This document shows, piece by piece, positions 17,319-26,764 of a stretch of 64,000 bases of DNA (positions are counted from its first letter, which is position 1; each line of letters opens with the position of its first letter). Source of the stretch: Bin5 sp965221345. Its GTDB lineage: Bacteria; Chloroflexota; Anaerolineae; Caldilineales; Caldilineaceae. The position numbers were made by a program, and so were the translations under genes. The notes under the pieces were generated by a model that saw only the letters and a program-made list of their open reading frames with translations, searched no databases and had not been told where the DNA came from. The stretch spans positions 2,170,001-2,234,000 of the forward strand of contig CBDCSD010000001.1 in NCBI GenBank assembly GCA_965221345.1. Direction: 5' to 3'.

Positions 17319-18677
17319 TTACTCGCGCTCGGTTAAGGCGTCTTGCAACCGGCGCATCTTGAGCACGAAGGAATCTTCGTTCAGTGTTACGTCGCCGTAG
17401 CCAATGGCCTCGCCCTTGACCATGTCGCGCTTGAGAACCGCACGATCGGAAAGACCCAGCGGCAGCAATCCCTCCTGTCGCGCGATAAACGCCTTTTCGC
17501 ACTGGCCAACGACCGTGTATCCCCCTCCGCCATCCAACTCCTCGCCCGCACGCAGATTCCGCTTCGCCACCGTGACGCATTCCGCCGTAGCTGTCGGCGC
17601 GCACGAACCGTTCGCGGCATTGAGAAGGACCGCACGGGCAATACTGAGCGGCGCCGGAACTGCCACCAGGTGATATGGCCGATAAAGCAGGAAATTATTG
17701 CCGTCGCCGCCGACGTGGCAACCGTTATATGCCAGGTCTTCCCGCGTAAATGGATGGTCCGAACGCACGACTGCAAATACCCCCATCTTGAGCGGGTTCG
17801 GCAGCATGGTCTTGCCATCATCGGCGACTGAGTTCGCCAGCTCCACCACCCCGTGCCTGCCCAGCAACCCGCCCTCCTCCTGCAAACTGAAGTGAACGGG
17901 AATGTCCTCCAGATTCACCGAAGGCTCGTGCATGCCTCGCACGTCCGGCACGAGCCCGGCGGCATTGGCCAGGGCGGTCATCTCCACCTGCGCCTTCGTG
18001 CCGTCGCGAAAGGAGTTGAACATCTTCAAGTTGATCGTTCGCCGTTCTATATGCTCCTCCGAGAAGCCAAACCGGGCCGCGGCCGTCTCCGGCGTGCCTT
18101 CGAAATCGTCGGCATAATAGATTGTTCCCCTACCCGCGGCTACAATTTCCAGGCCAAGACTGCGCGCCCATTCGACGATATTCCATGTAACAGCCGGCTG
18201 GTCCCCGTCCACCATCGTATAGACGACGCCGGCAGCATCAGCCGTGCGCCGCAAAAACGGCCCGACTGTCACATCCGCCTCCACATTAACCATCACGACA
18301 TGCTTGTGGTTGCTCAGGGCTTGGAATGCATGGCGGGCGCCCACCTCGGACAGACCTGTCGACTCGACAATCACATCAACCGATTCACAGTCGGTCAGTG
18401 CCAGGCCGTCCTCGACGATCACCGGCTTGCCGGCACGGACGGCGACCTCCAGTTCGCCGCCTGTCTCAGCGGTGCGAATCTCCTCCGGGCTCGCCCCGCT
18501 CGACTCGTAGGCGTAGCGTGCATTGTGAGCATTGATGTCAGCGATTGCTGCTACTTCCATCCCCTCCATCTGCGAAATCTGAGCCACCAGCCCGGCGCCA
18601 AACTTGCCAGTGCCGATAATTCCCACCCTGATGGGGTTCGCCTCCGCCGCCCGTTGGGCCAACAACTGACTTATCAC
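17319..18677 (-). CDS. NAD(P)-dependent homoserine-dehydrogenase-like oxidoreductase with SAF domain
   Basis: 452-aa protein. The Rossmann nucleotide-binding domain starts at residue 17 (V-G-I-I-G-T-G-K-F-G). A catalytic-type middle domain follows, then a C-terminal SAF domain (A-K-R-N-L-R-A-G-E-E-L ... G-G-Y-T-V-V-G). It starts with GTG at 18677 after TAGGAGAG. Relatives in this superfamily include Brucella DRL (a DXR-like reductoisomerase) and D-apionate oxidoisomerase ApnO. Both couple oxidation or reduction to rearrangement of a sugar skeleton, so a similar reaction is plausible. It is the first gene of the sugar cluster, 28 bases after the SWIM gene stop. Confidence 0.75.
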   Translation of the reverse strand: MISQLLAQRAAEANPIRVGIIGTGKFGAGLVAQISQMEGMEVAAIADINAHNARYAYESSGASPEEIRTAETGGELEVAVRAGKPVIVEDGLALTDCESVDVIVESTGLSEVGARHAFQALSNHKHVVMVNVEADVTVGPFLRRTADAAGVVYTMVDGDQPAVTWNIVEWARSLGLEIVAAGRGTIYYADDFEGTPETAAARFGFSEEHIERRTINLKMFNSFRDGTKAQVEMTALANAAGLVPDVRGMHEPSVNLEDIPVHFSLQEEGGLLGRHGVVELANSVADDGKTMLPNPLKMGVFAVVRSDHPFTREDLAYNGCHVGGDGNNFLLYRPYHLVAVPAPLSIARAVLLNAANGSCAPTATAECVTVAKRNLRAGEELDGGGGYTVVGQCEKAFIARQEGLLPLGLSDRAVLKRDMVKGEAIGYGDVTLNEDSFVLKMRRLQDALTERE

Positions 18678-18705
18678 GAATCTCTCCTACTTGCCTGGTC
18701 TCCAG

Positions 18706-19647
18706 TCAACGGGCCCCGTCCTCATCCGGTTCGAGCGCAAAGGCCAACTCCAGGGCCCTTGCCGACACTTCAAGATAGATTCTCGCCAGCCTGTCGTAAA
18801 TCTCTGGGCTGTCCTGTTGAAATGGGGGCGGGCCAAGCCGTCGCAAGAGTGCCAACCGAATGAGTGGTGGAGCGATATTGAAGTGCAAAGCGCGCAGATC
18901 GTGGCGTGCGCCGCCTGGTCCCAACTGGCGCCCCCCCCAAAAACTGTCGATCTGTGCGGCCAAAGCAATATCCTCACCTTGTTGGACTGCCGAATCCTCC
19001 AACGCCCGCAACCCATCGTAACCGGCTATTGACGGGTCGGACAAAAAACTGGGCGCGGCGCCGTCTCCTCCTCCGTCTCCATCTGGCTCCTCCTCACCAC
19101 CATCGCTGCGACGAAGACGCAGACCGGCGAGAACCTGCTGGCGATCCCGTCCTCGCAGCAACAGTAGCAGCCATGGGTCGTCGGTTAACATCTGCCCGAA
19201 CCGGTACAACACGACCAGAGCGTGCTTGCAGGGGCCGTGCTGGTTTTCGCATACACTGCAGTGAGCGACTAGTTTGTCAACCTCTGATGTTGGCGACAGC
19301 AAAGAGACATCGGCGTCCGTAAAGACCGTATCGAGTACCGTCAGAAACGTTTCCCATTCGTTTCCCCCGGCCAACAACTGCGCCGCGTACAGTGCCTCGC
19401 CTGCCAACGCGTCAAGCACAGCCGACCACTCGTCGTCGCGCAAGGGCAGAATGCCAATCTCAACCTGGCAGCCGCCTCGTTGGCCCTCAACAATCTCTGC
19501 CAGGATGTGACCGAACTGCACATCAATGGATTTCACCTGCATCCGGCGCGCCAGGGACCGCCCTCTATACAGGTCGAACCCCTGTCCATTCAGGTATTCA
19601 TACCACCGGCCTGCCCACGAACGCTCACTGCCGGACGATGCAGTCAT
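18706..19647 (-). CDS. SWIM zinc-finger domain protein
   Basis: About 313 aa. The SWIM motif C-S-V-C-x5-G-P-C-K-H lies near residues 129-142 and is predicted to bind zinc and contact DNA or protein. A Trp/Leu-rich N-terminal region precedes it and a low-complexity acidic Gly/Asp stretch follows. The start at 19647 (M-T-A-S-S-G-S-E) has AAGGAG 11 bases upstream; an earlier in-frame start at 19710 lacks one. In many bacteria a SWIM protein is encoded beside an SNF2 helicase, as here (gene at 19799-23632), suggesting they act together on DNA. Confidence 0.8.
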   Translation of the reverse strand: MTASSGSERSWAGRWYEYLNGQGFDLYRGRSLARRMQVKSIDVQFGHILAEIVEGQRGGCQVEIGILPLRDDEWSAVLDALAGEALYAAQLLAGGNEWETFLTVLDTVFTDADVSLLSPTSEVDKLVAHCSVCENQHGPCKHALVVLYRFGQMLTDDPWLLLLLRGRDRQQVLAGLRLRRSDGGEEEPDGDGGGDGAAPSFLSDPSIAGYDGLRALEDSAVQQGEDIALAAQIDSFWGGRQLGPGGARHDLRALHFNIAPPLIRLALLRRLGPPPFQQDSPEIYDRLARIYLEVSARALELAFALEPDEDGAR

Positions 19648-19798
19648 CGGCTTTTTGACTCCTTGGGAGTGCCCAACGAACACAATCCCTCTTTGACAGT
19701 GCAAACACAAATGCGATCTGCCAGCTCGATCGCGGGGAGGCGGCTCACGGTCATATCATTTCGCTCTTTAACGAATCCCTTGGCCATTGCCCGTATTC

Positions 19799-22700
19799 TC
19801 AACTCCCGCTTCGCAGCGCAATCATCTGGCGCAGCCCCTCTGTATCTATATCGGCCAGCCAGTCTTCACCGCTGTTAACGATCGATTCCGCCAGGTCCTT
19901 TTTGCTTTCAATCATCTTGTGGATCTGTTCTTCCAACGTACCAGCCACGACAAATTTGTAAACTTGGACCGAGCGCTGCTGGCCTATGCGGAAGGCCCGG
20001 TCGGTAGCTTGATTCTCCACTGCCGGGTTCCACCAGCGATCGAAATGAAAGACATGATTGGCTCTTGTCAGATTCACGCCAACCCCGCCTGCGCGCAAAC
20101 TGAGCACAAAAATCGGCGCGCCGTCGCTGTCTTCCTGGAACGAGCGCACCATCTGCTCCCGTTTCGCCGCCGGTGTACCGCCGTGTAGAAACAGCGCCTC
20201 GTGCCCCAGACTCTCCATCAAGTGGCGTCGCAAAAGATGACCCATCTCCACAAATTGCGTGAATACCAGTGCCCGGTCCCCCACGGCAAGCGCCTCTTCC
20301 AGCATCTCTGTTATCCTGCTTAGCTTGCCGCTGCGCCCCTCCAGCGGCTCCTTCTCGCCCAGATAGTGGGCCGGATGGTTGGTCACCTGTTTCAGCTTGA
20401 GCAACAGACTCAGTACCAGCCCTCTCCGCTGCATTCCCTCGCTCCGTTCCACGCGGGCAATCGTCTCTTCGATTACCCTAGTGTAAAGAAGCTCTTGCTC
20501 TTTGGAAAGGGAACAGTAAACGACCATCTCATTCTTCTCAGGCAGATCTGAAATGATCGTCGGATCGGTCTTCAGGCGGCGCAACAGGAATGGCTGTACC
20601 ATCCGCCGCAGATCTGCGGCGGCAAACTCGTCGTTAAATCTCTCAACCGGAAGTACAAACTGCTGCCGAAAATGCTCCCGTTTGCCCAAATAGCCCGGAT
20701 TGAGAAACTCCATGATGCTCCACAATTCAAGCAGGCGGTTTTCCACCGGCGTGCCGGTCAGCGCAACGCGGAAGGGTTGCGAGGCGGCGCCCTCTATCGG
20801 AGCCCGGGAATGTCCCGTCAACCGCCGAATCGCCTGCGTCTGTTTGGCCGACGGATTCTTGATGTTCTGCGCCTCGTCCAAAATCAGATCACTCCACTCC
20901 TGTGCCTCCAACATGTCGATATCCCGCCGTGCGATGCCGAAGCTGGTAATCACCATGTCATGCTGGGACAGTGCGGAACGAAAGTCCTCGCCACTTAGCC
21001 TGCCACTACCGTGGTGAAGCAGAAAACGCAAATCCGGCGCAAACCTTTCAATCTCGTGCCGCCAGTTGGCAACCACGCTCGTCGGGCAGATGAGCAGCGC
21101 TGGCCGGCTTTCCTTCTCCACGCGGCCGTTAGGAGATTCGCGCTGCTTTCTTGCCTTTTGGCGCGAGTAGAGCAAAAGGGCGATCGCCTGTATCGTTTTC
21201 CCCAATCCCATGTCGTCGGCCAGGCAAGCCCCCAGCCCCAACTGCCGCAAAAATGATAGCCAACCTACACCGCGTCGCTGATAGGGCCGCAACGTGCCGA
21301 CGAAGCCCTCGGGCTCCTGGATTTCTTCGATCGGGTCCAGGCCGCGCAATCGCTCCAAGGCCGTGCCGAGCCAGCCATCCGCGTAAACCGCCTCCAGAGG
21401 CAATTCCGGCCCTGCAACGCCCTCCACCATTTCCCAGTCGCTGGTCAGTCCAGCAGGCAGCGCCGACATCTGCGTCGTAGGCCCTTCTCGGCTCACAGGC
21501 AGGCCGTTCGGCCGGAACCAATCGGATCGCGGCGTCGGCCTGGGCTCCTGTTCGCCCTCAGTACCTTCTTTCTCTGTGCGCGAAAAGGCCTGCGCCAACC
21601 CCACCGCCTGCAAGAGAGGCATACTCCCCGCCGTCTCGTTGCGGTCTATGAACTGCCTTGCCGCCTGCACCTGCTCCGGGTCCAACTCCAGCCACTCGTC
21701 CCCAATGCGCACCAGCGGTGACCCCAGATTTGCAAGGCGCTCAAACTCCTCTCTGCTCAGAGTCTGCTCGCCAAGAGTCAATTCCCAGCGGAACTGGATC
21801 AAGCCGCTCAAGTCAAGTGACGTCCCACTGCCATGTCCTTCGCCGGGTCCGTGCGGTCGCACTCTCCTTCGCCCAGCCACCTGCCCGTCTCCCGCCCAGT
21901 CGGGATCATCTGAACTCCCCAGGCGCAGGCGCAGCCCCAGGCGGGAGCGGCTGCGGCCCGTCCACCAATCCGGCATTATGACACCAAAACCACTGCTCTG
22001 CAGGAGCGGACCGATCTCTTTCAGAAACAGATAGGTCTCTTCCAGCGATAGAATCGCCCGTTCAGGCCGCGGTGCCCGCAAGCTCTCACGAATAGGCGCA
22101 AACAACCGGCTCGCAACTCCCAATCCAGTAAGCAAACGTTCCTGCGGCTGGTCAAAACGCCGACCCTCAATGCGGATACTTTGCCCATTCTCGTTCCAGA
22201 CCTTATGCGCAGGTATCAGAAGGTCTGGATCGTCTTTGTCCTGTAAGTAAAAGTGGAGATGCCAGGTGTTCAGTGTAACCGGGGTAGGCGAGACATCGCC
22301 GTGCTCCCTTCCTGGAGGCGGGAAGCCCAGCTCATCCGGTTGCAATTCCAGCGAGAATGCCACCTGAAAATTGGAATCCGCCACTGAGGAATGGAGCTGC
22401 TCCATCCAATCAATCCATCGTTTGTAAAGTTGATGGGCCGGCTGGGGAGGAAGTTGCAGCAGTGGCTCTTCCCCGGAGAGGCCGTCCATCCACATCGAGC
22501 CGGAAGACGCAACAGAGGGCCGCTGCCTGCTATGCGGATAAGGTACGGCTTCGGGATGCTGACCGCGTCCGTTTTGCCCGCCATTTCCAGGGGCCCAATC
22601 ACGAATCGCCCGGTTAATGAGAACGCCAATGAAATGTTCAAGAATCGCACCGGGCGGCGGCGCTTCGTCCAGCGTTTCCAACTCGTACGCTCTGCAAATC

Positions 22701-23632
22701 GGAGGCATCGCCGCCACCAATAACTCCAGTCGTTCTCGCAGGCTGCCCTCAAGCAGAAATGGCTGCCAGGCGGCCCAGAATCGGCCGCTCTTGTCCGGGA
22801 ATAGGCCTGGCAAAAAGTGCTGGCCGGCTAAGAGCTCCAGGACGAACTTGGCTGCATGGCTCCAGAACAACAGATCGTTGCCTAGTCGGGCGCGGCGAAA
22901 CAACGTGGTAGAGGAGGGAAGTTCAATAAGCCGCTGATTTGTGAATCGGCTGAGGAAGGCCAGTGTGTGGAAGGGATCCAGCGTCAATCCTGTGACCTGC
23001 CACGGCTCCAACCTGTATGGCGTTTGGTCGCCCGACAATGCGTTGACGCCTTTCTGGAAGGATCCCAGGCGTGTTTGGGGGCGTCCATTTTGGCTGGGCA
23101 GCCAAACGCTGGCCGTGGCAGGACTACCCATCAAACTGGTCAGCTCGCTCGTTGTCGCCAGCTGGCGCAGTATCTGGCGCAGCCCCCCTACCGCCATCTG
23201 CGCAGGATGGGAGGGTATCTTGCCGTTGCCCCGTGCACCTTGAAAACGTCCGCTGTTCCTGCCTTCGGCCGGCACCGCGGCCTCGGCGGGACCTGCCCCC
23301 CCATTGTCCAACGACCCTCCGTTTTCGCCGGGTTCGCGCTCTTCCCAGACGCTGGGCGGATCATGGTTTTCTCCCCAAATAAATAGCCGGGGACCCCCTT
23401 CAGGAGCGGACACACTGGACGATGCAGACCGACCACGCCCGCCCGGCTCGGCTGCGGCGTTCTTGACGCCTCTGCCTTCCGCTCGCAAGCGGGACAGTTG
23501 CTCCTGCGTTGCCGAGGCATCCCCCTGACCTGGCGCGCGAGAAATATGTGCCAGACCGTAGGCATCCTGCTCTTGTCCGTCTGTAGATTGTTTCCCAGAT
23601 TTCAGCCAAGCAGCGTGAAAGGTGAAAGGCAT
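19799..23632 (-). CDS. SNF2-family DEAD/DEAH-box helicase
   Basis: 1277-aa Swi2/Snf2-type DNA translocase. The long N-terminal half (to about 750) is the bacterial SNF2-associated region. The ATPase core shows Walker A D-D-M-G-L-G-K-T near residue 805, motif II L-D-E-A-Q-N near 917, and motif III L-T-G-T-P-V-E-N-R. The C-terminal helicase domain has V-F-T-Q-F, S-L-R-A-G-G-V-G-V-N-L-T, R-W-W-N-P-A-V-E and R-A-F-R-I-G-Q near 1213. All motifs are intact. It is encoded directly upstream of the SWIM protein. Such pairs are thought to remodel or repair protein-DNA complexes; the exact role is not known. Confidence 0.92.
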   Translation of the reverse strand: MPFTFHAAWLKSGKQSTDGQEQDAYGLAHISRAPGQGDASATQEQLSRLRAEGRGVKNAAAEPGGRGRSASSSVSAPEGGPRLFIWGENHDPPSVWEEREPGENGGSLDNGGAGPAEAAVPAEGRNSGRFQGARGNGKIPSHPAQMAVGGLRQILRQLATTSELTSLMGSPATASVWLPSQNGRPQTRLGSFQKGVNALSGDQTPYRLEPWQVTGLTLDPFHTLAFLSRFTNQRLIELPSSTTLFRRARLGNDLLFWSHAAKFVLELLAGQHFLPGLFPDKSGRFWAAWQPFLLEGSLRERLELLVAAMPPICRAYELETLDEAPPPGAILEHFIGVLINRAIRDWAPGNGGQNGRGQHPEAVPYPHSRQRPSVASSGSMWMDGLSGEEPLLQLPPQPAHQLYKRWIDWMEQLHSSVADSNFQVAFSLELQPDELGFPPPGREHGDVSPTPVTLNTWHLHFYLQDKDDPDLLIPAHKVWNENGQSIRIEGRRFDQPQERLLTGLGVASRLFAPIRESLRAPRPERAILSLEETYLFLKEIGPLLQSSGFGVIMPDWWTGRSRSRLGLRLRLGSSDDPDWAGDGQVAGRRRVRPHGPGEGHGSGTSLDLSGLIQFRWELTLGEQTLSREEFERLANLGSPLVRIGDEWLELDPEQVQAARQFIDRNETAGSMPLLQAVGLAQAFSRTEKEGTEGEQEPRPTPRSDWFRPNGLPVSREGPTTQMSALPAGLTSDWEMVEGVAGPELPLEAVYADGWLGTALERLRGLDPIEEIQEPEGFVGTLRPYQRRGVGWLSFLRQLGLGACLADDMGLGKTIQAIALLLYSRQKARKQRESPNGRVEKESRPALLICPTSVVANWRHEIERFAPDLRFLLHHGSGRLSGEDFRSALSQHDMVITSFGIARRDIDMLEAQEWSDLILDEAQNIKNPSAKQTQAIRRLTGHSRAPIEGAASQPFRVALTGTPVENRLLELWSIMEFLNPGYLGKREHFRQQFVLPVERFNDEFAAADLRRMVQPFLLRRLKTDPTIISDLPEKNEMVVYCSLSKEQELLYTRVIEETIARVERSEGMQRRGLVLSLLLKLKQVTNHPAHYLGEKEPLEGRSGKLSRITEMLEEALAVGDRALVFTQFVEMGHLLRRHLMESLGHEALFLHGGTPAAKREQMVRSFQEDSDGAPIFVLSLRAGGVGVNLTRANHVFHFDRWWNPAVENQATDRAFRIGQQRSVQVYKFVVAGTLEEQIHKMIESKKDLAESIVNSGEDWLADIDTEGLRQMIALRSGS

Positions 23633-23939
23633 AACCTATATTGTACCCTGATTCGTCATGATCAGTCCAAACTCGACATTGAATTCTGTTCTTCACAAAG
23701 AGGCACACTTGCTGTTCAAGGTCCCTCTTTGGCCGGTCGCTCCCCAGCAATAAAGCCTTTCCTCACCAACTTCCCAATCCTCGAAACGGGGCCTGCCATA
23801 GTGCATTTAATGTGAAAACCGTGAGAAGTCTTCTCTTTTCGGACCGGTTACACCCTGGAATCGTGGTCGTATTGCCTTCCTTTACGCATTACGTATTTCC
23901 TGGCGCGCTAGAAGGGCTGGTTGACATATTGTATACACT
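23633..23939. other. intergenic stretch without recognised gene
   Basis: About 300 bases between the SNF2 gene start and the fhs stop codon. No coding frame of recognisable family, no clear hairpin with a U-tract and no repeat shared with the rest of the window was seen, apart from a short TGCCTTCCTTTACGCA match to 50102-50117. Confidence 0.5.
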
Positions 23940-25649
23940 CTAGAACAACCCGACCACCTGCCCGGTCTCCAGATCGATGTCCACATTCTGGGCCGCCGGC
24001 GAACTGCCAAGCCCCGGCATCGTTCGCATCTCTCCCAGTAGCGGATAGACGAATCCGGCGCCGACGCTGGCTCGTACCTCCCGCACCGGCACCGTGAATC
24101 CGGAAGGCGCCCCCTTTAGCTTGGGATCATGGCTCAGGCTCAAGTGCGTTTTCGCCATACAGATCGGCAGGTTGCCGAATCCACTCTCCTCATACTGACG
24201 AATCTGCCTGTTGGCCAGCGCAGTGTACTCTACGCCTTCGGCCCCATAGATCGCAGTCGCAATCTTTTCCATCTTCGCCTTTAGCGGCTGTTCAAGATCA
24301 TAAAGGAAGCGGAATGCGCTCGTCTCCTCGGCCGCTTCCACGACCGCCCGCGCCAACTCCTGCGCGCCGCCGCCTCCCTCCGCCCAATGGGTAGAGACCG
24401 CCCAACGCGCGCCTTCCTCTTCGGCAACCCGCCCAATCACATCGATTTCGCTCTGAAAGTCGCTGGCGAAACAGTTTATGCAGACAACCGGGCTTACTCC
24501 ATGTGCCCGCACGTTCTGAATCTGCTTGCGAAGATTCGCCGCGCCTTCGCTCACATCACCGGGATTCTCCAGCAGCATCGCCTCTGGCAAAGGTCGGCCG
24601 GGAACAACCCGGTACCGGCCTGTATGCGACTTCAACGCCCGCACCGTCGCCACCAGCACCGCCGCGTCCGGTCTCAGCCCGCTGTAGCGGCACTTGATAT
24701 TGAAAAACTTTTCGGCGCCGATATCCGCGCCAAAGCCGGCCTCCGTTATCAAATAGTCCGCCGTCTTGATACCGATCAGGTCCGCCAGTACCGAACTATT
24801 GCCGTGCGCTATGTTGGCGAACGGGCCGGCATGGACCAACGCCGGCGTGTTCTCCAGCGTCTGGAAAATATTCGGCTTGATTGCCTCCTTCATCAATACC
24901 GTCATCGATCCCGCTGCCTGCAACTGCTCGGCAGTAACAGGCTGGCGCTTCCGATCTCTGCCAACCGTCACTCGACCGAAGCGCGCACGCATATCGGCCA
25001 GGCCCGTCGTCAGTGCCAGAATCGCCATCACTTCCGACGCCGCAGTAATGTCGAAGCCGGTCTGTCGCTGCGGCCCGTCGGACTTTGGGCCAAGGCCGCT
25101 GACGATATTGCGCAGACCCCGGTCGTTTACGTCCATGACCCGCCGCCACATGATACTGTAGGGGTCAATCTCCAGCGCGTTTCCCTGGTAAATGTGCGCA
25201 TCTATCATCGCTGCCAGAAGGTTGTTCGCCGCCGTCACCGCGTGCATGTCGCCGGTCATGTGCAGATTGAACTGTTCCATTGGCACAACCTGGCTGTAGC
25301 CGCCGCCCGCGGCGCCGCCCTTGATTCCGAAGGTCGGGCCCTGGCTCGGCTGGCGTATCGCCACCGTCGCCGTCTTGCCAATGTGGTGCATCCCCTGTCC
25401 CAGGCCGACCGTAGTTGTCGATTTGCCCTCCCCCAAGGGTGTTGGCGTAATCGCGGTTACCAGGACGTAACGTGCGTTCGGGCGATCAGCCAACCCTTCA
25501 ATGGCCTCCAGCCGCACCTTTGCCATGTGGTCGCCGTGCAGTTCGATGTCCGACCTGCTCAGTCCCATCTTTTCCGCGATCTCCCAAATCGGCCGGAGGT
25601 CGGCGGCCTGGGCAATTTCAAGGTCGGATGGTACAGCACGTTTGCTCAT
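23940..25649 (-). CDS. fhs: formate--tetrahydrofolate ligase
   Basis: 569 aa, close to the usual length of about 557. It joins formate to tetrahydrofolate using ATP, giving 10-formyl-THF for one-carbon metabolism. The P-loop T-P-L-G-E-G-K-S-T spans residues 70-78. The body is collinear with the family (R-Q-P-S-Q-G-P-T-F-G-I-K-G-G-A-A-G-G-G-Y, later F-G-N-L-P-I-C-M-A-K-T-H-L-S-L-S). The ATG at 25649 has AGGAGC 6 bases upstream; the frame is open further back to 25685 without a ribosome site. DUF2277 and PPOX genes precede it on the same strand with gaps of about 85 bases. Confidence 0.97.
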   Translation of the reverse strand: MSKRAVPSDLEIAQAADLRPIWEIAEKMGLSRSDIELHGDHMAKVRLEAIEGLADRPNARYVLVTAITPTPLGEGKSTTTVGLGQGMHHIGKTATVAIRQPSQGPTFGIKGGAAGGGYSQVVPMEQFNLHMTGDMHAVTAANNLLAAMIDAHIYQGNALEIDPYSIMWRRVMDVNDRGLRNIVSGLGPKSDGPQRQTGFDITAASEVMAILALTTGLADMRARFGRVTVGRDRKRQPVTAEQLQAAGSMTVLMKEAIKPNIFQTLENTPALVHAGPFANIAHGNSSVLADLIGIKTADYLITEAGFGADIGAEKFFNIKCRYSGLRPDAAVLVATVRALKSHTGRYRVVPGRPLPEAMLLENPGDVSEGAANLRKQIQNVRAHGVSPVVCINCFASDFQSEIDVIGRVAEEEGARWAVSTHWAEGGGGAQELARAVVEAAEETSAFRFLYDLEQPLKAKMEKIATAIYGAEGVEYTALANRQIRQYEESGFGNLPICMAKTHLSLSHDPKLKGAPSGFTVPVREVRASVGAGFVYPLLGEMRTMPGLGSSPAAQNVDIDLETGQVVGLF

Positions 25650-25735
25650 GGTTAAGCTCCTGTATGTCTCAAATCCTTGTGTCAACGACGGCGGGCTGGA
25701 TCTCGGCCCCCTTTCTCATTGCCGCCCTTAGGGGC

Positions 25736-25936
25736 CTACCTGCTCTCCAGCTTGTCAAACAGTCGCCGCGTCGTCGCCGCGACTTCGTTTACAGCCTCAT
25801 TGAATGCCCGCTCATTTGCCCTCGACGGCTTGCGATATCCGCTCACCTTACGTACAAATTGCAAGGCCGCCTCTCCGGTCTCCTGGTCCGTCGGCAAGCG
25901 TTCCGGCTGGCGCAATTTCCGTATGTTTCGACACAC
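25736..25936 (-). CDS. DUF2277 family small protein
   Basis: 66-aa protein starting with GTG at 25936 (V/M-C-R-N-I-R-K-L). AAGGAG lies 8 bases before the GTG. The upstream ATG in the same frame would add 18 residues without family resemblance. The sequence is typical DUF2277: C-R-N-I at the start, then A-A-L-Q-F-V-R-K-V-S-G-Y and K-P-S-x-A-N-E-x-A-F, ending T-T-R-R-L-F-D. The family has no assigned function. It lies 86 bases upstream of fhs and 85 bases downstream of a PPOX gene, a likely small operon. Confidence 0.85.
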   Translation of the reverse strand: MCRNIRKLRQPERLPTDQETGEAALQFVRKVSGYRKPSRANERAFNEAVNEVAATTRRLFDKLESR

Positions 25937-26021
25937 AATCTGCTCTCCTTCTGCGAACACACTCAAGTTGCCGCCACAACTTGTGGACATGGACCCGTCC
26001 CGCCCGGTTGAGACGTGCCGT

Positions 26022-26441
26022 TTAGCCCTCTGCCTGTGTAAAATTGCTCGAAATCATCCGCTCCGCCCGCAATGCGATGATCACGCCAGGGTTGTCTTTG
26101 ATCAACTCCTGATAGCGCTCGGCCTCAGCTTCGTCGGCGTGATAGTGCCTGACTATCTGCCAGCGCAGTGCCCTTTGCCGCTCTCCCGCCTCGATCAGTT
26201 CAGCCCTGCCCCTGAGTACGACATAACGAGCGTCGCCCCGTCCACCGTCAATACAAACCGTTACGGTCGGGTCCCGGCGCAGATTGATTACCTTCACCGT
26301 AGTGGGCTGCGCACTGGCGTACAGCACGCCATCGATGAAGAGATACCAGACCGGCGTCAATTGGGGCGCGCCATTCCTTCCGTTCGTCGCAATTATCGCA
26401 TGGCGGTCCGCCTGCAAAAATTCTAAGATTTCGGCATTCAT
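26022..26441 (-). CDS. PPOX-class (pyridoxamine 5'-phosphate oxidase-like) flavin/F420-binding protein
   Basis: 139-aa split-barrel protein. The ATG at 26441 (M-N-A-E-I-L-E-F-L) follows AAGGAG by 7 bases. Family features are A-I-I-A-T-N-G-R-N-G-A-P-Q-L-T-P-V-W-Y near the start, then K-V-x-N-L-R-R-D-P-T-V-T-V-C-I-D and R-Y-V-V-L-R-G-R-A. Proteins of this length and pattern include F420-dependent reductases and FMN-binding enzymes, and the cofactor cannot be chosen from sequence alone. It is transcribed away from a second PPOX gene starting at 26765. Confidence 0.85.
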   Translation of the reverse strand: MNAEILEFLQADRHAIIATNGRNGAPQLTPVWYLFIDGVLYASAQPTTVKVINLRRDPTVTVCIDGGRGDARYVVLRGRAELIEAGERQRALRWQIVRHYHADEAEAERYQELIKDNPGVIIALRAERMISSNFTQAEG

Positions 26442-26586
26442 ATCAAAACTCCTTCGCGATTGTATGGCAATAAGAAGGGTAACGCCGTCCACCCGTCTGC
26501 AATCGTCTGCCCCCTAGGCGGATACCGCCTTTGTGCGCATTAACCGATGATCATAGCAGAAACAGGGTCCATTGTCGAAACCGCGT

Positions 26587-26613
26587 TTGAAAAACACGCT
26601 GACTTGGTATAGT
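26587..26613 (+). promoter_or_regulatory. possible promoter of the rightward PPOX gene
   Basis: TTGAAA, a 15-base spacer and TATAGT preceded by TGG (extended -10), about 150 bases before the ATG at 26765. The spacer is short, so the match rests mainly on the extended -10. It lies in the 323-base gap between two divergent genes. Confidence 0.4.
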
Positions 26614-26764
26614 GTAGCAACCATATTAGCAATGGGGAACGAGCCATTGGCCAGCGAACGGTGCTGGACCAGACCGACGTCCGTTTATGCCCTCCCGAGC
26701 GCAGAACGCTATGCGGTTTCCAGGAGACCATCCACCCCCTCAATCACGAATACAGGAGCCAAAA

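Noticed and set aside
23921..23940. TTGACA...TATACA promoter near the end of fhs
   Set aside because: The spacing is only five bases, so it cannot serve as a sigma70 promoter.
24387..25655. 422-residue frame opposite fhs
   Set aside because: Shadow of a well-recognised gene; Arg/His-rich composition typical of antisense frames in GC-rich DNA.
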